Source: Oncomelania hupensis
Taxonomy: Eukaryota; Mollusca; Gastropoda; Littorinimorpha; Pomatiopsidae
DNA length: 64,000 nt
Reading direction: 5' to 3'
NCBI GenBank assembly: GCA_036898135.1
Contig: CM072523.1
Span: 38,005,781 to 38,069,780 of the forward strand
Part shown: piece by piece, positions 12,401 to 26,028 of the stretch
How the letters are laid out: each line of letters starts with the position of its first letter
How positions within the stretch are numbered: position 1 is the stretch's first letter
Translations under genes and position numbers: made by a program
The notes under the pieces: model-generated
Database searches by the model: none
What the model was told of the DNA's origin: nothing
What the model saw: the letters and a program-made list of their open reading frames with translations, nothing else

Positions 12401-15400
12401 ATAGAGGGCTAAACATAATAGGGGCTAAACATAATAGAGGGATAAACACAATAGAGGGATAAACATAATAGAAGGTTAAACATAATAGAGGGCTAAACAT
12501 AATAGAGGGATAAACATAATAGAGGGATAAACATAATAGAGGGATAAACATAATAGAGGGATAAACATAATAGAGGGATAAACATAATAGAGGGCTAAGT
12601 TGTAAATATTACCCATCCTTAATGGCTTATTTGGCATTTATATTATCACATGTTTTACAGGTTCTATTTAATTACTTTTTTTTTTTTACTTACCAGAATC
12701 GAGCTGTGGATAACAGCATTTTCCAGATCCCACAGAAGTTGCACATGACCATCGGTACTTTAGTTCTATTGAGTGACAAGGAAATCCAGCGTGCCAGAGA
12801 CCTCTTGTCGCAGTGTCAGGAAAGTCTGGTGGAGTGAGTATGAGGAAGAAGCACTGGATGTGACTACCGGTTGGTTCATTTAAGGAGATAGAGAGAGAAA
12901 TTTATATATGAATTTCAGAAAGAGAAAATAGTAAAAAGATGACAGTGGGGCAATTTAACTCCTGCTTGTGTTTCTTGTAGGAGTTATTACCTTTCTTGAA
13001 ATAAGCTTTACTTCCTTGGCATCTTGGTTTTAAGATCCATGGGTAAGCAACGGGGCACTCACCTTTCAGCATGCCACTACCAATCTTCTTTCAATTCAGT
13101 TTTGTTACTCATCCACTGGCTTGTAGCAGCACACAAGAGGAATTAAACTTCACAGGCACACTGTCTCTGCTGTGTGAGAAACTACTGCTATAGCTTTTTT
13201 AGTGGCACCAAAGCCAAGTTATACTGTCTCTCTCACCAGCCCTGCAACCAGTGAAAACAGCCTTTCTGGTCAAGATGGCTGAAATAAAAACAACTGAAAC
13301 ATAATTTCAAAACCAATTTACACATTCATAAGAGAGTGGAACTCTGAATGTTACAGTTTTGAATGCTGGCTGAAGAAAATCTTCAACTGTACACTATAAT
13401 TTCTCTGCCCGAAACCTTTTTAGGTTAGGATCCATTGGACATTGACATTTAAACACCAGCTGTTCTAATTCACACTTATGTTTGATTTGGTAGTGATGTT
13501 GAATGTTTGTGTGTTTTGTATGGACATTATGCTGATATGTTGTTGTAGGCCTATTTTACAAGGCAGTCCTCTATTTGTGGACATCCAAGGCCTGGAGTAT
13601 ATGAATGATGACCCAGGAGCCGTGGACATACTGTACGCTAAAATATTGCCTGGGCCTGAAGCTGACAAGTACGTTTGTATTGCATTATATAGCACGTTGA
13701 CCTGTATTACACTGTATTTTAAGTTTGTATTAATTATATTACCTAGGATTGTGAGTATCATTATATTGTATAATAAAGTATGTTGAGTATCATATTGTAT
13801 TGTACAGGGTGTTGAGTTTCATATCTGAAATGTTTTGATGGTTCAGTTTACCGACAGTGCTGTAAAAAACCAAAATCTCAGACATCAGAACAGTATGATG
13901 TCAAGGAATTAATATGAAACATTCGAAAGAATTCTTTTTATGGGCAGTTTGAGCTCAATATGGTGTGTAGATCACCGTTTCTCATTGCAATCTTGCTATT
14001 CTTCCTGGTAGACTTCAGATGTTGGCAGACAGACTGGTGGAAACCTTTGTCTCATCCCACCTTATGCAGAGACAGTATGAGAGGGTCAAGTTGCACATTA
14101 CAGTTATAAACACGCTCTTTCGCAAAGACACCAGCGGCACCACAGAGCCTCAACAACGGAACTCTAAGGGCACTGCCAAGGATCGAGAATCTTTCGACGC
14201 CACTTCGATATTGCAGGTTAGTACTGACTGACTCATTGAGTGTATATTTAATGGGTGGGTGAGTGACTAATGGGTGAGTAACTAAGTGGTGGAAGAATGG
14301 ATGAATGAGTGCAGCCCTGTGTAAAACTTGACTCTCTGCCTGCATGTGCAAGCTATTTTTAGCGAAGCTTGGAGCCTAGCGCATGCAGATCCAGATGCAG
14401 ACGCCAACGCCACGCTCTCTGCAGTACACAGCTATGAGGAAACGTATGGCTCATCATCCTATTTTTGTGTACTAAAAGTGATCGTTTTATGTGGAATATC
14501 CTTTGTATTGTGATAATGGTTTGCATTTAGTTACTTCCATATCTGTGTTTTGTGTTAGCATAATCTATAACCACGAAGTCGATTTGGTTTGTGTTATATT
14601 TAAGTCGATTTGACGGCACTAGCTGTCCGGTCCTGCACTATAAGCTTACTAGCAGTGGACCGGTTTTACGTTTTCGAGTGTGTATACATGTACATTGTAA
14701 TTACACATTTGAATCCTTCTTACAATGTTCACCATTTGAAGTCACTTAGTACAAAGTTTGAACTTTCTGGTGATGTGGTCGACATTATAAAAGCTCTTCT
14801 TGTGTTTGGTTGCTGGCCTCTGTAATTGCAGCGAATTTACGAAAGTCTTGTGGTGCTAATGGTGCAAGCAATAGGCACTCAATTGCATGTAGCGCAGCCG
14901 CCCGGCCAGCCCCCTGCCTGGCCCTATACAGTACAGAGCTTGGCGCGCGGTTAAAGTAATTATAAGCTTCCAGGCGAGTGCCAGTTGCATAGCTTGTGCT
15001 GTGGGTCGCTGGCCGTTTCTCAGCTGGTTATAAGCAGTCCAGCCTGCGTTAAGGGACCCTACGAGGCGGAACTAAGGGAGTTTTTAGCCACAGTCTGAAA
15101 GTACTTGAATGCACTGCCGTGGTGATGATACACGATATCAAGAAGCTGTTATGACCCGATTTTTGAATCTTGCTTGGCTTGTCTGGCATGTACAGTACAG
15201 ACATCTATATAAACTGATCTGTAGTATATCTATAGAATGTTTTGCGGAATAGATCTTTTGCCCCTATTGGGCAGTTACTAAGCTTATAGAAACAGTCAGC
15301 CAGAAAGCAACGCTGACTCCAATCTCCAACCTTAGTGGTGACCTGGTAGCTCAGTTGTTTTGACAGTGAGCTGGTTTCCTGTGCCGAAGGTCGCTGGTTT

Positions 15401-15887
15401 GAACCCCGCGTGGGACGAACTCACATGACTTAGGTACAAGACTTTCAGGACACTGAGGGTTTTCTGCAGGTACTCCGGTCTCCTCCCTCCCTTCAATTAT
15501 TGTATTGGAGGCAGTCAATCTAAAATTTCAAAATTAAAAAAAAAAAATTCTATTCCGACTTCTGTAATAGCAATCTTTTCAGATCGCCGCGCTTTATGTT
15601 CAATGGAAGAAAAAGTGCATGATACCACACAGCCAATGTTTGGTAGATCTTGGACACTGAGCTAGCTTCAAGGTCGCCTATTTAGTAGAAAACTTGCCTG
15701 TTGAATTCAAGGAGTATAGAACATAATATTTGTTTCCTAATGTATTGCGGTAAATTGTGGGATGTTGCAGAAATATGGCGACTTTGAGTTTGGTTCATAC
15801 AACATTGACCGGATAGAACTGTCTCAGCGCTTCTCCACTAGCCAGAGTGGATACTACGAATGTTCAGCCTGCCTCAAGCTTCCGTGA
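2745..15887 (+). CDS. ASCC1: activating signal cointegrator 1 complex subunit 1, complete, seven coding exons
   Basis: Coding exons are 2745-2850, 3332-3547, 9598-9776, 12697-12833, 13549-13668, 14012-14216 and 15771-15887, all with GT-AG introns in matching phase, giving 359 residues, close to the usual ASCC1 length. The start MDVLRPPLVRIGNRCYRKNP matches the family. A KH domain follows, with its GKGG loop at residues 79-82. The C-terminal half is the AKAP7/2H-phosphoesterase-like domain with two HxT motifs, HMT at 183-185 and HIT at 281-283. Known role: a nuclear subunit of the ASC-1 complex with ASCC2, ASCC3 and TRIP4, acting in transcriptional coactivation and alkylation-damage response. 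An acceptor (TTTCAG at about 2721-2727) just upstream of the ATG implies a 5' noncoding exon further upstream. Introns 2 and 3 are inflated by transposons and a minisatellite. No frame damage is seen. Confidence 0.95.
2878..2931. repeat. (ATC)n-rich tract
   Basis: Imperfect ATC/ATT trinucleotide tract in ASCC1 intron 1. Confidence 0.8.
3822..4244 (+). mobile_element. SINE-like repeat family A, copy 1, internally deleted
   Basis: It starts with a CCGTGAGGGTGCCGGGGG-type head followed by TATAAATAG, and ends in a TAAC-rich tail. It is flanked by a perfect 13-bp target duplication CTAGCTAAGAGAC (3809-3821 and 4245-4257), the mark of LINE-mediated retroposition. Compared with the copies at 21405 and 23604 it lacks the middle third: sequence jumps from GGCATTTT to the GGATCAGGGGC region. 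No coding capacity. Confidence 0.75.
5021..6288 (+). pseudogene. hAT transposase remnant, ZMYM1/DUF4371-like
   Basis: Reading frames include CRGQAYDGASN near 5100, then GVAKRFKDE and a long helical stretch at 5430-5816. The dimerisation end at 6019-6288 contains TATAERSFSALKRVKTYLRA, the classic hAT C-terminal motif. The frame is broken by the MITE at 5148-5423, a stop at 5814-5816, and further stops and frameshifts between 5816 and 6019. This type is annotated in animals as zinc finger MYM-type protein 1-like and cuts and pastes hAT DNA. The N-terminal zinc finger and first catalytic part are not visible, so the copy cannot encode active enzyme. Confidence 0.8.
5148..5423. mobile_element. 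276-bp MITE with about 57-bp inverted repeats, nested in the hAT
   Basis: The arms begin CATGGGGCGCCATGTGTCC and read back in reverse at 5366-5422, continuing through ATTCTATGTGACC-type sequence. A 6-bp CATGTG duplication flanks it (5142-5147 and 5424-5429). The related hAT copy near 55000 has the uninterrupted site GTCATGAGTCAGG, direct evidence for insertion. Family not identified. Confidence 0.85.
6381..6431. repeat. (CT)n tract
   Basis: Imperfect CT repeat between the two hAT segments. Confidence 0.85.
6527..8177 (+). mobile_element. hAT family 2 element nested in hAT family 1
   Basis: The left end CAGGGCCGGACCC (6527) pairs with the right end GGTCCCGGCCCTG (ending 8177). ATGTC is duplicated on both sides (6522-6526 and 8178-8182). 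A long G-run follows the left terminus. It carries the transposase remnant at 6930-7773 and a (GT)n tract near 7896. Confidence 0.75.
6930..7773 (+). pseudogene. hAT transposase remnant, 52 kDa repressor (THAP0)-like type
   Basis: A 250-residue reading frame (6930-7682) contains the C-terminal half of a hAT transposase: IPFLEHLSTELDSRL, FWESDLPDNATLDAEYQRW, and the dimerisation motif LPVTTAECERSNSQLRNLK. A frameshift near 7645-7655 moves the remaining C-terminus (DIDFKEAVNCFARRYNSQM) to another frame that stops at 7773. The N-terminal half, with zinc finger and first catalytic acidic residues, is absent. The subfamily is annotated in invertebrates as 52 kDa repressor of the inhibitor of the protein kinase-like. 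Confidence 0.8.
10222..10491. repeat. two-copy tandem duplication, unit about 147 bp
   Basis: GCTGCCCTGGAA...GGAATGTGTATG recurs at about 10222 and 10369, followed in each by related TTTGATNTAATTTAGCT sequence. ASCC1 intron 3. Confidence 0.7.
10579..12598. repeat. 2-kb minisatellite, 17-bp unit
   Basis: About 115-120 imperfect copies of ATAATAGAGGGCTAAAC, with variants such as AGAGAGCT, AGCGCT, AGGGATAAAC and shortened 12-16 bp units. The last ten or so units shift to the GGATAAAC form. It occupies most of ASCC1 intron 3 and ends only about 100 bases before the exon 4 acceptor. Confidence 0.97.
15343..15545 (+). mobile_element. tRNA-derived SINE, copy 1
   Basis: A tRNA-like head contains a degenerate box A (TGGTAGCTCAGTTG) and box B (GGTTTGAACCC). 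A body with GGGTTTTCTGCAGGTACTCC and TCCTCCCTCCCTTCAAT follows. The same order occurs in reverse at 41027-41197. It ends in an A-rich stretch. It lies in ASCC1 intron 6. Confidence 0.7.
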
Positions 15888-16071
15888 TGACTGCATTTTT
15901 TTAAAATTTTACTTTTATGTGGTAAACTTTCAACAAACAGGCCTTCATTTTCAGTGACAACGGGCCACTACCTTACTTTAGATGAAAAGCTGAACTCGTT
16001 AATTTAAATGGGATTGACCTCACTTTTGGTGGAAGTTAAACTCAAACTACAACATTGGACATTGTTCTGTA

Positions 16072-16077
16072 AATAAA
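16072..16077 (+). terminator. candidate polyadenylation signal of ASCC1
   Basis: First AATAAA downstream of the ASCC1 stop, 185 bases after it. Confidence 0.5.
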
Positions 16078-16482
16078 TAAGTTTGACACCCTAATAACCT
16101 TACTCCAAAGTGCACAAGGTTCCTCATGATTACAGGAAAAAAAACACCTGCTCGTTTCTGATACACGTAATTCTTTTATTTTCTTTCTTTCTTTGTCTTC
16201 TGTTGTTGTTGTTGTTTTAAGGGGCAAAGGAATACTAAGGGGGAAGGGTGGAGAGAGAATTTTTGCCACAAGAAAAATGCCTCGAGTTCAAATTTAAACT
16301 TTGTGGCTCGATTTCATTTCCTTGACTTTGTGTAAAACCTGTGGAGAAAACCCTATTATTGATCATAATTATTTCACACGGATATCCAAGGATATCGATG
16401 CTGCCTGAAACTTTGTGGATCATTGAGTCAGATTGTTGTCCAAAACATGTGCATGTGCACATACACACACACACACATTTTT

Positions 16483-16735
16483 GTAGAAACGACGTTGTGA
16501 TGACTGTTGTGAAAAAAACATTATTTTGACAAACTTTCTATTTCTTTGACATTATTTTGACATTTTCAATTTTTTGAAGCTAACCCTAAACCCTAACCCC
16601 TAACCTAACCCTAATACTAAAACAGCTGTAACTCTACGGAGCACTATTTTGATGTCAAAATAACAGGGCCATCAAAAAAAGTCAAAAGAAACCATGTAGA
16701 GTTTCATGTGTGTGTCAGAGTAACGTTGTTTCTAC
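16483..16735. mobile_element. MITE with telomere-like core, copy A
   Basis: The ends GTAGAAACGACGTTGTGA and GTAACGTTGTTTCTAC are inverted repeats. The core holds degenerate CCCTAA units (CTAACCCTAAACCCTAACC) and TTTTGATGTCAAAAT. It is bounded on both sides by CA-rich microsatellite. Related copies are at 47381, 47744 and 53301. Confidence 0.75.
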
Positions 16736-16925
16736 ATGCCCACACACGCACACCCTCACACACACACACACAAACACACACTCGATAATCAATGTTGGAT
16801 GATGATTTATTAACAAAACAATAACGGCCGAGCCATAGTAGCTATTTAGGAAATAACATACATTATATAGTTTTTTTTTAAAAAGCTTCCAATATGTACA
16901 GTACAAAATGACCATTTGAAATAAC

Positions 16926-16928
<3 letters not shown>

Positions 16929-16996
<68 letters not shown>
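16929..16996. repeat. (TA)n microsatellite
   Basis: About 34 AT units. Confidence 0.97.
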
Positions 16997-16998
<2 letters not shown>

Positions 16999-17335
16999 TC
17001 TCATATTGCCTGGTTTCTGGCAACACAGGCATGTTACGCGACCTTACTTGTGTCAACATGGATAGGAAAGTGTCAACATTCAAATGTTGTCAGAAAACGG
17101 GTACACTTTTTTTGCTGTTTTGGATTACATGGGACATAAATCGTGTTTTTTTGACATGTTGTCAAAAACCTGTACTATGACTGCAGTTAGTTCCCTTGCT
17201 ACACTCTGTCGTGCTTCTGAGGATCCATATAAATTTTTGATGAGACAGGCTAAGAGTGAATCAGAATGAGAGCACGCGCTGTGAAGTGACGTCTTGTCTG
17301 TGATGTGTGACGTTGCACGAAGACACTTACTCAAA

Positions 17336-20380
<3,045 letters not shown>

Positions 20381-20388
<8 letters not shown>

Positions 20389-20842
20389 CACAGACACAGA
20401 ATTTACCATCTTGTCTTGATGCCTGCTGTGTGGGTGGGGTTGATTTAGCAAGATTGTCATCTTCAAACACAGAACAATCTGGGGTTTCTCCACTGTCAAT
20501 TTTGGCAAGCAATCTTCCAACTTTGGTGATCTCAGTGGTACTTTCATGCAGGCGATAGTACTCTTTTTCAATGTTCAGAGAGTGGCCCATGTGCTTTGCT
20601 AGCAATTTCTGCTCATTGGGTGAAAAATCAAACAGTTGAGTGATTGTAGCTCCATACTTTCTGCATTTCGTCGATGTGATCAACCCTGCCTTCTGTAGCC
20701 CAATATCTGATGTGACAGCATGGATGGCTTGCCAGCCATCCAGGTAACCGTTCACATACTTAGATGCAAAGAAAAATGGATTCGATACAGGTATAGCTAC
20801 ATCAGTCATCATTTCAAGAAGAATGTACAGAGATTCTTTCAC
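20381..20842 (-). CDS. tyrosine-recombinase-like C-terminal exon
   Basis: On minus, a good acceptor (CTGCCTCCCCAG) at about 20843 opens a frame running to a stop near 20381. The protein contains TSTKCRKYGATITQLF and LAKHMGHSLNIEKEYYRL. This matches the C-terminal pattern of phage-integrase/tyrosine recombinases: the second Arg, the GH box and the nucleophile Tyr. The His normally three residues before the Arg is replaced, as is the residue after RK. Related uncharacterised animal proteins pair such a domain with an N-terminal CxxC...H finger like the one at 20276-20388 on plus, hence the proposal that an inversion split one gene. It may also be a mobile-element fragment (Crypton-type). Confidence 0.5.
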
Positions 20843-20929
20843 CTGGGGAGGCAGGGAGTAAGGGGGGCTCACACGGATTAGTTAGTTCTTCATTTTAAGC
20901 CCTAGTGCTCCCGTTTCTCCTGTGAGGGC

Positions 20930-21075
20930 GTTCATCGCCTTCCCCCCCCCCCTCCCGCCCCCTCCTTCTTCGACAGTTGATGGTTCGGGTGCATTGCCGC
21001 ACCCCACAGTCACAGAGACCGCTAGGGATTCGAACCCTTAAGTGACAGGTTCTGCGCCTCCCGATGGCAGTAGAG
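20930..21075 (-). mobile_element. tRNA-like SINE remnant
   Basis: On minus, the sequence contains a perfect box B (GGTTCGAATCC) followed by CTAGCGGTCTCTGTGACTG and a pyrimidine/purine-rich tail. The tRNA head is shortened and box A is unclear. Confidence 0.35.
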
Positions 21076-21404
21076 ATCCTGGGCTGCCTTACTCAGGCTC
21101 GAAGGCTTGGTGGAGAGACTTGTTCACACGGTGGCTGGGCTTGTCGTTACGGTTCATAGCTTGGCTGTGGGAAATCCGTCTTCTCCCGGTCACACAGCCA
21201 GTTCACAGTCCGACTCCAAGGCCCCTGCCTCGAGCCCAAATAGTACGCGGGACTGGATGTCGTAGACCCCCCCCCACCCACCCCCCGGCTCTGGCTCCCC
21301 TGTGTAAATAGCGGAGCATTCCTTTCCTAAGTTGTCTCCATCTACAACCGGCGTTCTGCTAGAGATGTAGTCTATACATTACGGCTGAGACTCAAGTCCC
21401 TTTT

Positions 21405-21965
21405 ACCCCCGTTGGGGTGCCGGGAGTTTCAGTATAAATAGTATCCTCACTTTCTGGAAATTTAGTGCTTTAAATTCCCACTGTCGCTGTCTTTCTCATT
21501 TGCTCTTTCTCATTCCTGCTCTGTTCTATCAATCTTCTATACTATCTTCTTCTTCGCTAGACCAGTCATCTACCTTTTTTTTTTAAAACTTTCCGGGACA
21601 ACACGCCTTATTTGTGTATGAGGTCTGTTGGATCAGCTTGGGAATATTGCACGCTTTCTACCAGGTGGTAGATGTTATTATTTAGCAATGTATGCATTTT
21701 ATATGTATGTGTTTTGTTGATAATGTATAATGATGTTTGTATTCTATTTTGTTTTTGTAAACGGGTGTTCGATAAATTAGAGTACAGCCTCAGCGTCCCC
21801 TGCGTGGGATGTCTTTATTGTAAAGTGACTGGCTTGTGGAGAGCGTTCTGTTTTACCACTAGGGTTGTTTCAGCAGATCTTTTATGCGGATCAGGGGTTG
21901 TCCGGTCCTGATTTGGCTCGGAAGAGTCCGCTGGACCTAAAGCAATAATCATGTAATGTAATGTA
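21405..21965 (+). mobile_element. SINE-like repeat family A, copy 2
   Basis: Contains the TATAAATAG head, the CTTTAAATTCCCACTGTCGC block, the GGTCTGTTGGATCAGCTTGG block and the end GTCCGCTGGACCTAAAGCAA. The tail is TAATG-repeated. The 11-bp duplication AAGTCCCTTTT flanks it (21394-21404 and 21966-21976). Confidence 0.8.
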
Positions 21966-22338
21966 AAGTCCCTTTTGACGGAGGCTGCTCTCAAGTCTAT
22001 GGGCGTGGTAATCCGAGACAGTCCTGACCCAGTGGTGGGACCGGATCCTACCTAAACTGGCCTTTCCGCGTGCCCGCTGGCTGCCGCTCTGGTTCAAGCT
22101 TGATCTGGTGCAGTTTTCTTTTTAACCCGCTTTTAATCTTACTCGGACATGTTTTATCATTAATTTTAGATTAAATTTCTATAATTTGATTGTTTTTATA
22201 TAATATAGGCCCTATACTGTTCCGTGCAATAACCCGGCAGACCTGGGGCCTGTTGCCTAGAACAAAACGCCTGCGGTGAGCGCTCGCACTGCACACTTTG
22301 CCTTATGAAACGGTTTGCGCGTGGTGAGCGTTTTCAAA

Positions 22339-22545
22339 ATGGCGGCAGAAGAAGGAATGATTGTAAACAGAAACCGTGTGAAGACGATTGCTGCAGTGCT
22401 GTGCTCCGATATCATGAAGCACGCGGCATACTACCTTCAGCCACCGCTCGCCAACGCACGCGCACGCCCGCGGCGTGCGTACCATTTCCAATCCGAACGG
22501 GCCCCTGGTCTGTCTTCATATAAAAATTATTTTATCTCTCCTTAG
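22339..22545 (+). CDS. hypothetical 68-residue ORF at a YY1-like start
   Basis: ATG lies in TTCAAAATGGCGGCAG, a YY1-type context typical of housekeeping first exons, in locally GC-rich DNA. The reading frame (MAAEEGMIVNRNRVKTIAAV...) ends at 22545. I do not recognise the protein. It may be only the first exon of a gene or a chance frame, and it is followed immediately by family C repeat sequence. Confidence 0.3.
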   Translation: MAAEEGMIVNRNRVKTIAAVLCSDIMKHAAYYLQPPLANARARPRRAYHFQSERAPGLSSYKNYFISP

Positions 22546-22561
22546 ACAATAAATAATCCGC

Positions 22562-22858
22562 TCACTCTGCCCTCCTAGTCGCCCTTTGGCCCTCCTCCCT
22601 CCCTCTGCTATACCTTTGGCGGCCTTGTCTTGGCGTCCCTTTTGCCACCCTTGTCACATCTTCACTCTACATTATTGACGCCGTCTTCCTTCCGATTCAA
22701 CGCATCTTCCTGCTGGTTGTTGTAGCAGCTTTTGCGCTCCTTCTTCATTTGACTCCATTCTGCAAAACGACTTCTTATTACATCGGCCCTCGTTCATCCA
22801 AGTCCCCTATATGCTTATGTGTCTGGGGACGTTAATCTACTTGCCTGCCTGCCTGCCT
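22562..22858 (+). repeat. interspersed repeat family C, copy 2
   Basis: Pyrimidine-rich, ending CTGGGGACGTTAATCTA with a (CTGC)n tail, paralleling 17440-17692. Confidence 0.55.
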
Positions 22859-23603
22859 AACCTCAGTGGGGGAATTGCCTAACAACAGACAGGAAAGGCC
22901 AAATAATTTGGCAAGTGCCTTACTAGGGTTTAGGCAGAAATTGCCTTACAGACAGAACTTGCTGTACAGGTGAAGATATTTGTAGATTAGTTATTGCCAA
23001 GAATACGTTTTTATGAATATGTGTTTACTGATGGCAGGCATGTGTTCACGCTTTCCTGATGTGCGCTACATTTTCTTGCCTAATGACATAAGGCACAAAT
23101 TGTCTAATGTACATGAAGTATGGTTGGCGGTTCTCCACCTGTCATTATGTACAATGGTATGTAGTATGCATTGCAGTTTTGCTATACTAGACAACCACTG
23201 ACTACCAACATCATCGTCTGTGGAGTTTTGATATATGCTTCAGATGTGTTGGCTTCCAATCATTGCCTATATATATATATGCAGTTTTCCATGTTTGGGA
23301 ATTGCTATTTTGGAGACGTTTATAAACATTTTGAAGAAAAACTGTTCAAATGAATCATTGCTTATCTGAAGTTGTTTGTTGTTTGTTGTTGTTGTTGTTT
23401 TAAAGTGAAGCAACGTGTGTTCATTTATGTGTGTAATGATGTGACAGTGACAGATGTGAGACAAGTTTCATGCTTCCCTGATGTGAGACCACGGTTTCTT
23501 GCCTTCTGATGTACATGTAATGTCTTACAAAACATTTGTATGTGTATGTTTTTAAAGGTATAAATTGGAGACATTTAATGTGCAAGTGTGATTGTTTTCG
23601 GAA

Positions 23604-24266
23604 CACCCCAGTTGGAGTGCCGGGGGGAGGGGGGGGGTGAGGAAAGGGGGGGGGGGGGGTCAGTATAAATAGTATCCCCACTTTCTGGAAATTTAGTGCT
23701 TTAAATTCCCACTGTCGCTGTCTTTCTCATTTGTTCTTTCTCATTTCTACTCTGTGCTCTATCAATCTACTATACTATCTTCTTCTTTGTTTGACCAGTC
23801 ACCTACCTTTTTTTCGTGAAACTCTTCCGGGACCAAACTCCTCATTTGTGTGTGAGGTCTGTTGGATCAGCTTGGAAATATTGGACGCTTTCTGCCAGGT
23901 GGTCACTAGGGCTTCCTATGATGTTATTATTTGGCAATGTAGGCATTTTATATGTATGTGTTTTGTTGGTATTTTATAATGATGTTTATATTCTATTTTG
24001 TTTTTGTAAACGGGGGTTCGATAAATTAGAGTATAGCCTCAGCGCCCCCTGCGTGGGATATCTTTATTGTAAAGTGACCGGCTGATGGAGTGCCTTCAGT
24101 GTTACCACTAGGGTTGTTTCGGCAGATCTTTTATGCGGATCAGGGGCGAGTCCTCTTTCAGCGAAGTTGTGGTCTTGATTTTGTGGACCTGGTTCTGCTA
24201 CACTTGTCCTGATTTGGCTCGGAAGAGTCCGCTGGACCTAAAGCAATAATCATGTAATATAATGTA
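23604..24266 (+). mobile_element. SINE-like repeat family A, copy 3
   Basis: Same blocks as the 21405 copy, with a G-rich expansion after GTGCCGGGGGG and a longer 3' half that includes CAGCGAAGTTGTGGTC. It ends in a TAATG/TAATA tail and abuts copy 4 directly. Confidence 0.75.
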
Positions 24267-24842
24267 ATCCGTGTGGAGTGCCGGGGGTTTCAGTATAAAT
24301 AGTATCCCCACTTTCTGGAAATTTAGTGCTTTAAATTCCCACTGTCGCTATCTTCCTCATTTACTCTTTCCCATTCCTGCTCTGTCCTATCACTCTGCTA
24401 TACTATCTTCTTCTTCGCTAGATCAATGACCTACCTTTTTTCTTGAAAACTCTTCCTGGACAAGACTCCTTGTTTGTGTATGAGGTCTGTTGGATCAGCT
24501 TGGGAGTGTTGGACGCTTTCTGCTGGGTGGTCACTAGGGCTTCCTATGATGTTAGTATTTAGCACTATAGGCATTTTATATGTATGTGTTTTGTTGATAA
24601 TTTATAATGATGTTTGTATTCTATTTTGTTTTTGTAACCGGGGGTTCGCGTAGTTGAGGTAAACCCTCAGCCGTCCCCCGCGTGGGATGTCTTAATTGTA
24701 AAGTGACTGGCCGGTGGAGGGCATTCAATTTTCCCACTATGGTTGTTTCAGCAGATCTTTTATGCGGATCGGGGGTTGTCCGGTCCTGATTTGGCTCGGA
24801 AGAGTCCGCTGGACCTAAAGCAACAATCAATCAATCAATCAA
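24267..24842 (+). mobile_element. SINE-like repeat family A, copy 4
   Basis: It begins right after the tail of copy 3 with GTGTGGAGTGCCGGGGG and TATAAATAG, and ends CTGGACCTAAAGCAA plus an (AATC)n tail. Confidence 0.75.
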
Positions 24843-25307
24843 TATGTTTGGCTTATTTGATTTATAACTGTAAAGTTTTGCATTTGTCATTAATTCAAGT
24901 ATCATCTTCATGTTGTTCATAATTTTTTTTTTTTTATCAATTTTAAAAATTCTGTTTAGCCTTGGTCTTTATTGTTTATTTATAGAGGGTTGCTTGCATG
25001 ATCAATTGCTTGATTGATGATGTAAATCTCATGCAAACTCTGAATAAAATCAAATCATCCCAACCAAGTGCTCGTCTTATTGGACAAAGACTGCGCGATA
25101 TCACTTTCTACTTTTAATCACTCATATGCACACACCCTGCAACATTTATAATGTATTATTATTTATATAACAAAAAAAAAAACAATTCTTTTAGTACAAA
25201 CAAATTGCCATAGCTTTTGGGCTTAAGTAATAACATCTTTGACTTAGACAAATAAATACATGTATTTTTTTATTTTCTTAATTTTGTTATAATTATTTTG
25301 ATAATGT

Positions 25308-25310
<3 letters not shown>

Positions 25311-25356
<46 letters not shown>
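25311..25356. repeat. (CT)n microsatellite
   Basis: About 22 CT units. Confidence 0.95.
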
Positions 25357-25361
<5 letters not shown>

Positions 25362-25395
25362 TAATTGTATGTGAAGTGAAAAATACCACAGCAAA

Positions 25396-26028
25396 CTATC
25401 CTATCGTATCCTATCCTATCCGGTAACTCGGAGGTCGTAGGGGCTCCACAGATGATCGTTTAACCAGCGTACTTCATCTTTTCCTGTCCTCAGCAACCCT
25501 GATTGTTTCGCTCATTGTCAAACCAGTCCATTCTCGAATGTTGTCCTCCCACCTCTTTTTCGGTCTCCCTCTTCTTCTACCTCCTTGCACTGTGCCTTGC
25601 AGGAAGGTCTTTGCAAGACCTGATGATCTGGTAACGTGGCCATACCATCGGAGTTTCCGTTTTTTTCACCACTGTGAGCATGTCATCGTGTTGTCCAATG
25701 GCATGTGTGATGGTCTGTCGGACTTCGTCGTTGGTGATGTGCTGGGTATAGGAAATGCCCAGAAGTCTTCTGTAGCACCTCATCTCAATGCTTTGTATTC
25801 TTCGTTGTAGATCTGCTGTGAGGGTCCATGTTTCGCAAGCATATAGGAAGATGGACATGGGAGCGCAGCAGCCTTACCTTGGAATGTAGACTGATGGTCC
25901 TGTCTTTCCCCATTGGCATCAACCTCGCCAGGGCAGCAGTTGTTTGTGCCATCCTGGAGAGGACTTCCTGTCGGGACCCATAGTCTGATACAATGGCTCC
26001 TAAACATTTGAAGCTATGCACTGTGTTG
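25396..26028 (-). mobile_element. RTE LINE 3' fragment, minus arm of an inverted pair
   Basis: On minus it encodes the LNTVHSFKCLGAIVSD to CYRRLLGISYTQHITNDE region of the RTE at 39103-40740, then the untranslated end and the GGATA-type tail (TATCC on plus at 25396). Frames are broken near 25660-25680. It meets an oppositely oriented copy at about 26028. Confidence 0.85.

Noticed and set aside
10579..12598. CRISPR-like array in the regular repeats
   Set aside because: There are no unique spacers; the units are contiguous, degenerate 17-mers in an animal intron, so this is a minisatellite.
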